DNA from: Gammaproteobacteria bacterium
GTDB lineage: Bacteria > Pseudomonadota > Gammaproteobacteria > Xanthomonadales > Marinicellaceae
Reading direction: 5' to 3'
Length of the DNA stretch: 5,062 bases
Assembly: GCA_030426065.1 (NCBI GenBank)
Contig: JAUHZH010000194.1
Span: 1 to 5,062 of the forward strand
Below, piece by piece: positions 1-5,062 of the stretch (within the stretch, counting starts at the first letter, position 1; every line of letters begins with the position of its first letter). Below the pieces are notes generated by a model that saw nothing but the letters and a program-made list of their open reading frames with translations, was not told the DNA's origin and searched no databases. A program made the position numbers and the translations under genes.

Positions 1-1235
1 GCATTGGCGATGGTGGATTTTCCTGAACCAGACAAGCCGGTGAAAAACACAGTGAAGCCTTGTTTGTGTCTTGGTGGGTGGCTTTTGCGCAATTCTTCCA
101 CCACTTCTGGGTAAGAAAACCACTCAGGAATCTCCAGACCCAGTTTCAATCGGCGACGCAACTCGGTGCCAGAGATGTTCAAAATGTGTTCGTCTTCGCC
201 TTTTTCTGAGATGGGGATGTATTGTGCTTTGTCTTGAGAATACACCATCATTTCAAACTCGACCATTTCGATGCCCAGTTCGTCTTGGTGTTGTTGCATC
301 AAAGTTTGTGCACCATAGGGGTCGTAAAACGCGTTACCCTCTGAGTCATCACCAGGACCTGCATGGTCGCGGCCAACAATCAAATGGGTGCAACCGTAGT
401 TTTTGCGGATGATGGCATGCCATAATGCCTCACGAGGACCGCCCATGCGCATCGCCAAAGGCAGCAAAGACAGTGCCGTGGTGCGCTCAGGAAAGCGGTC
501 CAGTAATTTTTCATAACAACGCACGCGGGTGAAATGATCGATGTCACCGGGTTTGGTCATGCCGACCACGGGATGAATCAACAGGTTGGCTTCAACCCTT
601 TGAGCCGCTCGAAAAGACAATTCTTGGTGGGCTCGGTGCATGGGGTTGCGTGTTTGAAAAGCCACCACCTTGTTCCAGCCCAGTTTGGCGAATTTGTTTC
701 GCACTTCTTGAGGGGTGTGGCGCAAATGCTGGTAATCGTAATGGGTTGGCAGTTGCAAGCCCAACAACTCACCACCCAAATAAAAATCACCGGCTTGATT
801 CAACAAGTAATTGACCGCTGGGTGTTTTTTGTCGTTCTTGCCAAAAACCAACTCGGCTTCTTTGTCTTTGTTGGGTTGCCATGCATCAGCCACGTTCAAA
901 ATCGCAATCACCACACCTTCAGGGTCACGCAAAGTCAATTGCCCGGCTTGTTGTGCTGCTTCTGCAGTGGCTTGATCCACGTCCAGTGTGACAGGCATCG
1001 GCCACAAAGTGCCATCGGCCAAGCGCATGTCGTTGACCACTGCGTCATAATCCGCTTGGGTCATGAATCCTGTCAATGGTGAAAATGCACCATTCAGGAT
1101 CAATTCAATGTCACACAATTGCCTTGCGGTTAAATTCCATTCTGGCAAATTGTTGGCCAGGGCCTGACGTTCTGCTTTGGTTTTGGAATCAGGAATTAAA
1201 TTCACCAATTCGCCGCCGTGTGCTGTATTACTCAT
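1..1235 (-). CDS. sat-cysC: Bifunctional sulfate adenylyltransferase / adenylylsulfate kinase (Sat-CysC fusion), 3' part cut by window edge
   Basis: The reading frame is open on the minus strand from the ATG at 1235 to the left edge, giving 411 codons with no stop. The N-terminal ~380 residues are an ATP sulfurylase of the homo-oligomeric Sat type, which makes APS from ATP and sulfate. Visible motifs are QTRNPMHRAH at residues 194-203 (the family's HxxH nucleotide site) and GRDHAGPGD at 288-296. After a short linker, a second domain begins with the APS kinase P-loop GLSGSGKST at 400-408 (Lys406), which phosphorylates APS to PAPS. The protein is cut at residue 411, so most of the kinase domain is outside the window. 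The domain order, sulfurylase then kinase, matches known bacterial fusions such as that of Aquifex and is the reverse of animal PAPS synthase. The start follows a GAGAAG ribosome-site-like stretch and lies 9 bp after the stop of the TyrR-like gene, which suggests co-transcription. The probable role is cytoplasmic assimilatory sulfate activation. The family is certain; the completeness of the kinase cannot be judged here. Confidence 0.93.
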   Translation of the reverse strand, partial: MSNTAHGGELVNLIPDSKTKAERQALANNLPEWNLTARQLCDIELILNGAFSPLTGFMTQADYDAVVNDMRLADGTLWPMPVTLDVDQATAEAAQQAGQLTLRDPEGVVIAILNVADAWQPNKDKEAELVFGKNDKKHPAVNYLLNQAGDFYLGGELLGLQLPTHYDYQHLRHTPQEVRNKFAKLGWNKVVAFQTRNPMHRAHQELSFRAAQRVEANLLIHPVVGMTKPGDIDHFTRVRCYEKLLDRFPERTTALSLLPLAMRMGGPREALWHAIIRKNYGCTHLIVGRDHAGPGDDSEGNAFYDPYGAQTLMQQHQDELGIEMVEFEMMVYSQDKAQYIPISEKGEDEHILNISGTELRRRLKLGLEIPEWFSYPEVVEELRKSHPPRHKQGFTVFFTGLSGSGKSTIAN

Positions 1236-1246
1236 ATGCTCTTCTC
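1236..1246 (-). promoter_or_regulatory. Ribosome binding site of sat-cysC overlapping the upstream stop codon
   Basis: Read on the minus strand, the stop TGA of the regulator (1247-1245) runs directly into GAGAAGAG, about 5 nt before the sat-cysC ATG. The purine-rich stretch is a moderate Shine-Dalgarno match and shares bases with the stop codon. This arrangement is typical of translational coupling within an operon, and there is no room for a separate promoter or terminator between the two genes. Coupling is inferred from spacing only. Confidence 0.5.
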
Positions 1247-2714
1247 AGTTCTCGCTCGTTTGATTGAGTTTGTATTTGTTGATCTTTTGCGCAATGGTGG
1301 TGTGAGAAACACCCAGTTGGGCCGCCAATTTGCGGCTTGAAGGGTATTTCTGATACCAGTGCTGTAAAAAATGTTTTTCAAATTCGTTGACCGCTTGTGG
1401 CAGGGTCAGGCCTTCTAATTCTGCTTCGATGCTGGCGCCGCTTTGCAGCTCCAAGTCCACGGCATCGATTTCTCCGCTTTGGTTGACCATCAGCGCTTTG
1501 TATAAACTGTTGCGCAATTGGCTGACGTTGCCTGGCCAATAATGGTGTGTCATGCGACTCATGGCCGCCACCGACAACACCGCGTGTTTGCCCGTTTGTT
1601 CGCCAAATTGGCTTAAAAAATGTTTCGCCAATGGCACGATGTCTTCTTTCCTGTCGCGCAAGGCCGGCACATCCAATCGCAACAAATCCAACAAGCCCGC
1701 CAGTGCCGGTTCCACTTTGCCAGGCATCTGATTGAACCGTTTCGCCGATGACGAAATGATTCTGGGCAATTCATCTTTCGGTTGTTGCTGTATGTGGGCT
1801 GCCAACTCTGTTTGCAAATGCTTGGGCAAAAACTCCACATGTGACAGAAACAACGTGCCTTTGGTGTTCAAACCCAGCACGCCCAGTTGCACCGTGTCGC
1901 CAAACAACGTGGTTCGTAAGGCCTCTGGCTGTAAAGCCTGACAATCCACCACGGTGAACAAGCGGTTTTTTCGCTCGCTCAGAGAATGACAAATGTGAGC
2001 CAATAAGGTTTTACCCGTTCCCGACTCGCCAATCAAGTGCAGCGAGGCATCCACTTTGGCGACGGAGTCGGCGCGTTGCATCAATTCTGACAGGGCGTCC
2101 GATTGGTACACCATGGCGTCGATGCCATCGATGTCTTCACCTTGCATCACAAAACCACTGGCCATGACCTTTTCTTGGTCACGGAACAACAACAAGGCGC
2201 CACTCATTTGGCCCTGAGCGTTTTTGGTGGCTTGCACCTCCAACAACAAACGCCCTGCCAAGGTGTCGATGTTGACAGGCAGGCCCGTTGACCCGGCGGC
2301 ATTGACTTTTTCTTGCCAATCTTCGGTGCTGAAGATGTCTTTCATCTTGAGCGGCATCTTGCCTTCAGCTGGCGTTTGAAACAATTTTTTGGCTTTGCTG
2401 TTGGCATAAGCCACCTGGCCTTTGGTGTTGATGCCCAACACCGGATCAGCCATTGATTCGAGCAGGGAGTTGAGCATGTTTTGTTGCTCCACCATGGGCA
2501 GGACATCAATTTGGTTGACCCATTTGACCCCTTTGAGCTGCATCAGCTGACTGGCGATGGTGCCTTGGGTTGGTTTGTCCAAACTTTGGGTTTGCAAATA
2601 AATTTTTCCATCGCCCACTTCAAGCTGAACCAAATCGGCTTGGTGTTGGCGAATCAGTGACAGCACGTCATCGGTGATGCCGAGCTTGTTTTCCGTCGTG
2701 ATTGAAAGCTTCAT
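1245..2714 (-). CDS. TyrR-family transcriptional regulator (ACT-PAS-AAA+-HTH) with degenerate ATPase domain
   Basis: A 489-residue protein, close to the usual TyrR length of about 510, with TyrR's domain order. An N-terminal ACT-like segment (about 1-75, starting MKLSITTENKLGIT, compare the TyrR opening MRLEVFCEDRLGLT) is followed by a PAS segment (about 80-175), an AAA+ domain (about 205-425) and a C-terminal HTH (about 457-485). The HTH contains YPSSRKLAAQLGVSHTTIAQK, almost the same as the TyrR recognition region. Walker A is intact (GESGTGKT, 229-236). The Walker B position reads GTLFLSHV, with Ser291-His292 in place of Asp-Glu. The FREDLYYRL-type arginine-finger segment is missing, and sensor II reads WPGNVSQL with Ser398 in place of Arg. 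There is no GAFTGA loop, as in TyrR, so it is not expected to activate sigma-54 polymerase. The start at ATG 2714 is chosen by alignment to TyrR; an in-frame TTG at 2729 would add 5 residues but lies inside a probable operator and has a poorly spaced AAGGA. It lies 9 bp upstream of sat-cysC and is divergent from methionine gamma-lyase. Its effector is unknown: aromatic or sulfur amino acids are both possible. Confidence 0.88.
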   Translation of the reverse strand: MKLSITTENKLGITDDVLSLIRQHQADLVQLEVGDGKIYLQTQSLDKPTQGTIASQLMQLKGVKWVNQIDVLPMVEQQNMLNSLLESMADPVLGINTKGQVAYANSKAKKLFQTPAEGKMPLKMKDIFSTEDWQEKVNAAGSTGLPVNIDTLAGRLLLEVQATKNAQGQMSGALLLFRDQEKVMASGFVMQGEDIDGIDAMVYQSDALSELMQRADSVAKVDASLHLIGESGTGKTLLAHICHSLSERKNRLFTVVDCQALQPEALRTTLFGDTVQLGVLGLNTKGTLFLSHVEFLPKHLQTELAAHIQQQPKDELPRIISSSAKRFNQMPGKVEPALAGLLDLLRLDVPALRDRKEDIVPLAKHFLSQFGEQTGKHAVLSVAAMSRMTHHYWPGNVSQLRNSLYKALMVNQSGEIDAVDLELQSGASIEAELEGLTLPQAVNEFEKHFLQHWYQKYPSSRKLAAQLGVSHTTIAQKINKYKLNQTSEN

Positions 2715-2719
2715 CTTTG

Positions 2720-2737
2720 TGTAAATCAATCCTTACA
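2720..2737. promoter_or_regulatory. TyrR-box-like operator 1 (regulator-proximal)
   Basis: The sequence TGTAAATCAATCCTTACA matches the E. coli TyrR box TGTAAA-N6-TTTACA at 11 of 12 defined positions. It includes the invariant G and C separated by 14 bases, and the arms TGTAA/TTACA are perfectly palindromic. It overlaps the candidate -10 of the regulator's own promoter and lies just upstream of its ATG. The protein encoded next to it has a near-identical TyrR recognition helix, so autoregulation is likely. Binding itself is inferred. Confidence 0.6.
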
Positions 2738-2760
2738 TTAAGCAAACGCTTGTATATCAA
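2732..2760 (-). promoter_or_regulatory. Candidate sigma-70 promoter for the regulator/sat-cysC operon
   Basis: On the minus strand there is a -35-like TTGATA (2760-2755), a 17 bp spacer and a -10-like TGTAAG (2737-2732). The match to consensus is 5/6 and 4/6 with ideal spacing. Transcription would begin near 2725, giving a very short leader before the ATG at 2714. The -10 element lies inside the strongest TyrR-like box, which would suit autorepression as known for E. coli TyrR. The prediction rests on consensus matching alone. Confidence 0.4.
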
Positions 2761-2763
2761 TGG

Positions 2764-2792
2764 TTTATCGCAGCAATGAATTTTGCTGTAAT
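2764..2792 (+). promoter_or_regulatory. Candidate promoter for methionine gamma-lyase
   Basis: An extended -10-like TGC-TGTAAT ends at 2792 (hexamer 2787-2792, one mismatch to TATAAT). It is preceded at 17 bp by a poor -35 (TTTATC, 2764-2769). A start near 2799 would give a leader of about 85 nt before the ATG at 2884. An alternative is TTGCTG (2783-2788) with TATTGT (2805-2810). Neither is strong, which would suit a promoter that needs an activator. Confidence 0.28.
2771..2788. repeat. Short perfect inverted repeat in the divergent promoter region
   Basis: CAGCAA (2771-2776) and TTGCTG (2783-2788) form a perfect 6 bp inverted repeat around a 6 bp AT-rich centre. It has no T-tract and is too short for a terminator. 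It sits between the two divergent promoters and abuts box 2, so it could be a second protein-binding site or simply chance. Confidence 0.3.
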
Positions 2793-2804
2793 AAAAAATT
2801 TACG
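2787..2804. promoter_or_regulatory. TyrR-box-like operator 2 (methionine gamma-lyase side)
   Basis: The sequence TGTAATAAAAAATTTACG matches the TyrR box at 10 of 12 defined positions and keeps the invariant G-N14-C. Its left arm coincides with a candidate extended -10 (TGC-TGTAAT) reading towards methionine gamma-lyase. Bound protein here would be expected to repress that promoter, unless the real promoter lies elsewhere. It is centred 67 bp from box 1. Confidence 0.5.
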
Positions 2805-2807
2805 TAT

Positions 2808-2825
2808 TGTAGCTTCCTCCATACA
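2808..2825. promoter_or_regulatory. Weak TyrR-box-like operator 3, two helical turns from box 2
   Basis: The sequence TGTAGCTTCCTCCATACA has the outer TGTA/TACA arms and the G-N14-C pair of a TyrR box but only 8 of 12 consensus positions. Its centre is 21 bp from that of box 2, so both would lie on the same face of the helix. A strong box beside a weak box at about two turns is the known layout at E. coli TyrR targets, where the weak box is filled cooperatively. Alone it would be unconvincing; the spacing is what supports it. Confidence 0.35.
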
Positions 2826-2883
2826 TCAACTCAACTTTAAAATGGAGATTCCAAAATTGAAAATAACCTTTCTGTTTAAGCAT

Positions 2884-4101
2884 ATGTCAAAAACAAGCAA
2901 ACACTTCGCCACCCGGGCCATTCACCAAGCTTACAACCCGTTGGATCACCATGGTGCCTTGACACCGCCGATGCACATTTCTTCGACCTATGCTTTTGAA
3001 AACGTAGAGCAAGGGGGCGCCGCTTTTGAGGGAGACAATGACCGCTTTATCTACGCTCGACTGGGCTCACCATCGCAACAGCTATTAGAAAAGCGCATGG
3101 CCAGTTTAGAGCATGCTGAAGCGGCATTGGCCACGGCATCGGGCATGGGTGCCATCACTTCGGCCATTTGGTCTTTTTTGAAACCGGGCGATGAATTGAT
3201 TGCTGATTTGAGCTTGTATGGTTGCACTTTCAGTTTTTTTGAACATGGTTTGAAACCGATGGGCATCGAAGTGACCTACGTTAACTTGTCCAACACCGAA
3301 GCCTTGACACAAGCCATCAGTGAGAAAACCAAGCTGGTTTATTCGGAAACACCAAGCAACCCCAACATGCGCTTGGTGGACATAGAAGCTTTGGCTCACA
3401 TTGCGCACCAACATGATGCCAAACTGATGATTGACAACACCTATTGCACACCTTACTTACAGCAACCAATCACCTTGGGTGCCGATCTGGTGGTCCATTC
3501 AGCGACCAAATACCTGGGTGGTCATGGTGATTTGATTGCCGGTTTTGTTTTGGGTGCACAAGAAGACATCGACCACATCCGCATGTTTGGTTTGAAGGAC
3601 ATGACCGGCGCGGTTATTTCTGGCTTCGATGTGTCATTGCTGCTGCGGGGTTTGAAAACCTTGCATGTGCGCATGGATCGACACTGTAAGAACGCACAAA
3701 AAGTGGCCGAATACCTGAGTCAATCGCCCCATGTAAAAAATTGCTTTTTCCCGGGGTTATCAGACTTTGCGCAACAAGCCTTGGCGCAAAAACAAATGAA
3801 GGCTCCCGGTGCCATGATCGCCATTGAGTTGCACGCCACCCGTGAACAATCTGCGGCCTTTGTCAATGCCATGCAAATGATTTTGTGTGCCGTCAGCCTG
3901 GGTGATGCCGAAACCTTGATTCAACACCCGGCCTCAATGACGCATTCGACTTACAGTGAAGAGGAATTGTTGGCCCACTTGATCAGCCCCAACCTGATCC
4001 GGTTGTCGGTCGGATTAGAGCATGTTGATGACATCATCGCTGATTTAGATCAGGCTTTTTCGTCAGTTTTTGGTGACAAAGGGTTGGCGATTTCCGCCTG
4101 A
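2884..4101 (+). CDS. megL: Methionine gamma-lyase (PLP-dependent, Cys/Met metabolism family)
   Basis: A 405-residue cytoplasmic PLP enzyme, predicted to split L-methionine into methanethiol, 2-oxobutanoate and ammonia. It closely resembles Pseudomonas putida methionine gamma-lyase (MdeA, 398 residues) throughout. Tyr57 and Arg59 (IYARLGSP) are the phosphate-binding pair contributed by the neighbouring subunit, and Tyr112 with Cys114 (LYGCTFSF) match Tyr114/Cys116, the cysteine that sets methionine gamma-lyases apart from cystathionine lyases. The PLP lysine is Lys209 in SATKYLGGHGD; Lys238-Asp239 (GLKDMTGAV) match Lys240/Asp241; and Arg373 (IRLSVG) is the carboxylate-binding arginine. The start at 2884 is chosen because MSKTSKHFATRAIHQAY matches the family's N-terminus. 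In-frame ATGs at 2776 and 2842 would add 36 or 14 AT-rich residues with no family counterpart and would run through the likely operators. The ribosome site is weak at all three. The C-terminus is several residues longer than usual and overlaps the convergent acyltransferase gene. Homocysteine or cysteine may also be substrates. Expression is probably controlled by the divergent TyrR-like protein. Confidence 0.9.
   Translation: MSKTSKHFATRAIHQAYNPLDHHGALTPPMHISSTYAFENVEQGGAAFEGDNDRFIYARLGSPSQQLLEKRMASLEHAEAALATASGMGAITSAIWSFLKPGDELIADLSLYGCTFSFFEHGLKPMGIEVTYVNLSNTEALTQAISEKTKLVYSETPSNPNMRLVDIEALAHIAHQHDAKLMIDNTYCTPYLQQPITLGADLVVHSATKYLGGHGDLIAGFVLGAQEDIDHIRMFGLKDMTGAVISGFDVSLLLRGLKTLHVRMDRHCKNAQKVAEYLSQSPHVKNCFFPGLSDFAQQALAQKQMKAPGAMIAIELHATREQSAAFVNAMQMILCAVSLGDAETLIQHPASMTHSTYSEEELLAHLISPNLIRLSVGLEHVDDIIADLDQAFSSVFGDKGLAISA
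4050..4101. other. Convergent 3' overlap of methionine gamma-lyase and acyltransferase coding regions
   Basis: The last 52 bp of the plus-strand gene (stop TGA 4099-4101) are also the last 52 bp of the minus-strand gene (stop at 4050-4052). The shared DNA codes for the variable C-terminal tails of both proteins, beyond their conserved domains. I see no GC-rich hairpin followed by a T-run between or just after the genes in either direction, so neither transcript has an obvious intrinsic terminator here. Confidence 0.85.
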
Positions 4102-5062
4102 TCTTTCAAAGCCTTGACCGCTTCTTGTAGCCGTGCCGCCGTGACCTGTTCCGGCGGTATCGGCTCACCGACAATCAACTCCACTTTGGCCCACAATTTC
4201 CTGGGTCGCCTTTTCCAAGGTGTTTTGTCATAACGAGAAAACATCGAACCCCACAAATTATTCAACGCCATCGGCACCACGGGCACCGGCGAGTCAGCAA
4301 TGATGCGTTCGACGCCGGGCTTGAAAGGTTGCATGTGACCGTCAGGGGTCAGTTTGCCTTCCGGGAATATCCCAACCACATCACCATCAGTCAACGCGGC
4401 TTTGACGGAAGCAAAGGCGGCTTCCATGATTTCAGGGTCTTCTTTGGCGCCGGCAATGGGGATGGTTTTGGCTGCTCGGAACAGTGGTTTCATCAGGCCT
4501 TTTTGGAAAATTTTGTAATACATGACAAACCGAGTCGGGCGACGCACGCGGCCCAATAAAATGATGGGGTCAACAAAACTGATGTGGTTACACACCAGCA
4601 GTACCGGGCCGTCTGTCGGTATGTTTTCCAAGCCTTTGTAACGGACTCGGTACACCAAGGTAATCAAAAACCACGCCACCAAGCGCAGCAAAAATTCAGG
4701 CACCACAGTGAAGATAAACACACACACCACCACATGCAAAGCCGTGGTGATCAAAAACAGCATCGGAATGCTCAACTCAAAAACGCCCAGCACCACCATG
4801 CCAAGCACTGCGGCGACCACCATGAACAGGGCGTTGATGATGTTGTTTCCAGCGATCACTCGCGACACATGCCCTTCATCTGATCGTTCTTGAATCAAGG
4901 CATACAAGGGAACGATATACAAGCCACCAAAGACACCGATCATGAGTAAATCCAAACAGATCCGCCATCCGCCTGAAAGTTGTATAAAGCCAAACAATGC
5001 TGAAATAAAGCCATCAAATGTCACCGCTCCAGTGTAATTCCAGTCAAGCGATGCAAAGTACA
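4050..5062 (-). CDS. Fused MFS (LplT-like) transporter / PlsC-type 1-acylglycerol-3-phosphate acyltransferase, 5' part cut by window edge
   Basis: The frame is open from the right edge to the TGA at 4050-4052, giving 337 codons. A GTG at 5024 is only an internal valine, because the frame continues upstream as YFASLDWNYTGA. The first ~130 residues are hydrophobic and hold the last transmembrane helices of an MFS transporter, including the stretch YIVPLYALIQERSDEGHVSR seen in LplT-like lysophospholipid transporters. The remainder is a cytoplasmic PlsC acyltransferase, which acylates a lysophospholipid or lysophosphatidic acid at the inner membrane. The catalytic NHISFVD (H-x4-D) is at about 158-164 from the edge (His codon 4584-4586), FPEG is near 4356-4367, and PVPVVPMAL is a late conserved block. 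The protein ends after PlsC, so the acyl-ACP synthetase domain of E. coli Aas is absent from this chain. Its role is likely phospholipid repair or remodelling, unrelated to the sulfur genes. It converges on methionine gamma-lyase and overlaps it by 52 bp. Confidence 0.88.
   Translation of the reverse strand, partial: YFASLDWNYTGAVTFDGFISALFGFIQLSGGWRICLDLLMIGVFGGLYIVPLYALIQERSDEGHVSRVIAGNNIINALFMVVAAVLGMVVLGVFELSIPMLFLITTALHVVVCVFIFTVVPEFLLRLVAWFLITLVYRVRYKGLENIPTDGPVLLVCNHISFVDPIILLGRVRRPTRFVMYYKIFQKGLMKPLFRAAKTIPIAGAKEDPEIMEAAFASVKAALTDGDVVGIFPEGKLTPDGHMQPFKPGVERIIADSPVPVVPMALNNLWGSMFSRYDKTPWKRRPRKLWAKVELIVGEPIPPEQVTAARLQEAVKALKDQAEIANPLSPKTDEKA

Noticed and set aside
71..412. 113-codon open frame on the plus strand
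   Set aside because: It is antisense to the sulfurylase C-terminus and kinase P-loop region, has an unconvincing composition and resembles no family I know.
534..1082. 182-codon open frame on the plus strand
   Set aside because: It lies wholly antisense to sat-cysC, whose frame is open and carries clear ATP sulfurylase motifs. The plus-strand translation shows no recognisable domain.
1245..2714. Sigma-54-dependent enhancer-binding activator
   Set aside because: There is no GAFTGA loop and the Walker B and arginine-finger residues are lost. The ACT-PAS-AAA-HTH order and HTH sequence are those of TyrR, which works with sigma-70 polymerase.
2739..2752. AAGC-AAAC-GCTT inverted repeat as a further operator
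   Set aside because: The arms are only 4 bp, it falls in the spacer of the candidate promoter and has no link to a known site; chance is sufficient.
3106..3414. 102-codon minus-strand frame inside methionine gamma-lyase
   Set aside because: It is antisense to the conserved active-site region of a well-supported gene and has no domain or ribosome site of its own.
2884..4101. Cystathionine beta- or gamma-lyase, or O-acetylhomoserine sulfhydrylase
   Set aside because: The Cys114 and Lys238-Asp239 signature and the GDAETLIQHPASMTH block follow methionine gamma-lyase much more closely; other activities remain possible as side reactions.
4584..4883. 99-codon plus-strand frame rich in His and Gln
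   Set aside because: The His/Gln bias comes from reading the complement of hydrophobic transmembrane codons of the acyltransferase fusion; it is a shadow frame.
5022..5024. GTG as start codon of the acyltransferase gene
   Set aside because: The frame continues open to the window edge, and the protein beginning there would start in the middle of an MFS membrane domain. The gene is truncated by the window.

Overview
The window looks like a piece of a proteobacterial chromosome, most likely gammaproteobacterial. It is gene-dense, of moderate GC content, and its TyrR-type regulator, Pseudomonas-type methionine gamma-lyase and LplT/PlsC-type lipid protein are all families typical of that group. 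I cannot name a genus from the sequence. There are four protein genes, two of them cut by the window edges. I see no RNA gene, mobile element, CRISPR array or long repeat.

Layout: (1) 1-1235, minus strand: 5' part of a bifunctional sulfate adenylyltransferase / APS kinase (Sat-CysC fusion); the kinase part runs off the left edge just after its P-loop. (2) 1245-2714, minus strand: a TyrR-family regulator with ACT, PAS, degenerate AAA+ and TyrR-type helix-turn-helix parts. It sits 9 bp upstream of sat-cysC, so the two probably form one operon. (3) 2715-2883: a divergent intergenic region with three palindromes resembling the TyrR box (TGTAAA-N6-TTTACA) and candidate promoters in both directions. 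(4) 2884-4101, plus strand: methionine gamma-lyase, with the family's signature Tyr/Cys/Lys/Asp active-site residues. (5) 4050-5062, minus strand: C-terminal part of a fused MFS transporter / PlsC-type acyltransferase, which enters from the right edge. Its 3' end overlaps the 3' end of the methionine gamma-lyase gene by 52 bp in convergent orientation.

How the parts may work together: genes 1-3 resemble a small sulfur-metabolism locus. Sat-CysC makes PAPS for sulfate assimilation, and methionine gamma-lyase breaks methionine (or homocysteine/cysteine) down to a thiol, a 2-oxo acid and ammonia. The TyrR-like protein is encoded between them and its probable operators lie in the divergent promoter region. 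The proposal, which is inference, is that a TyrR-family protein has been recruited here to control sulfur amino acid turnover and sulfate activation. Its AAA+ domain keeps Walker A but has lost the Walker B acidic pair, the arginine-finger segment and the sensor II arginine, so it probably binds nucleotide without hydrolysing it. The lipid gene appears to be an unrelated neighbour.
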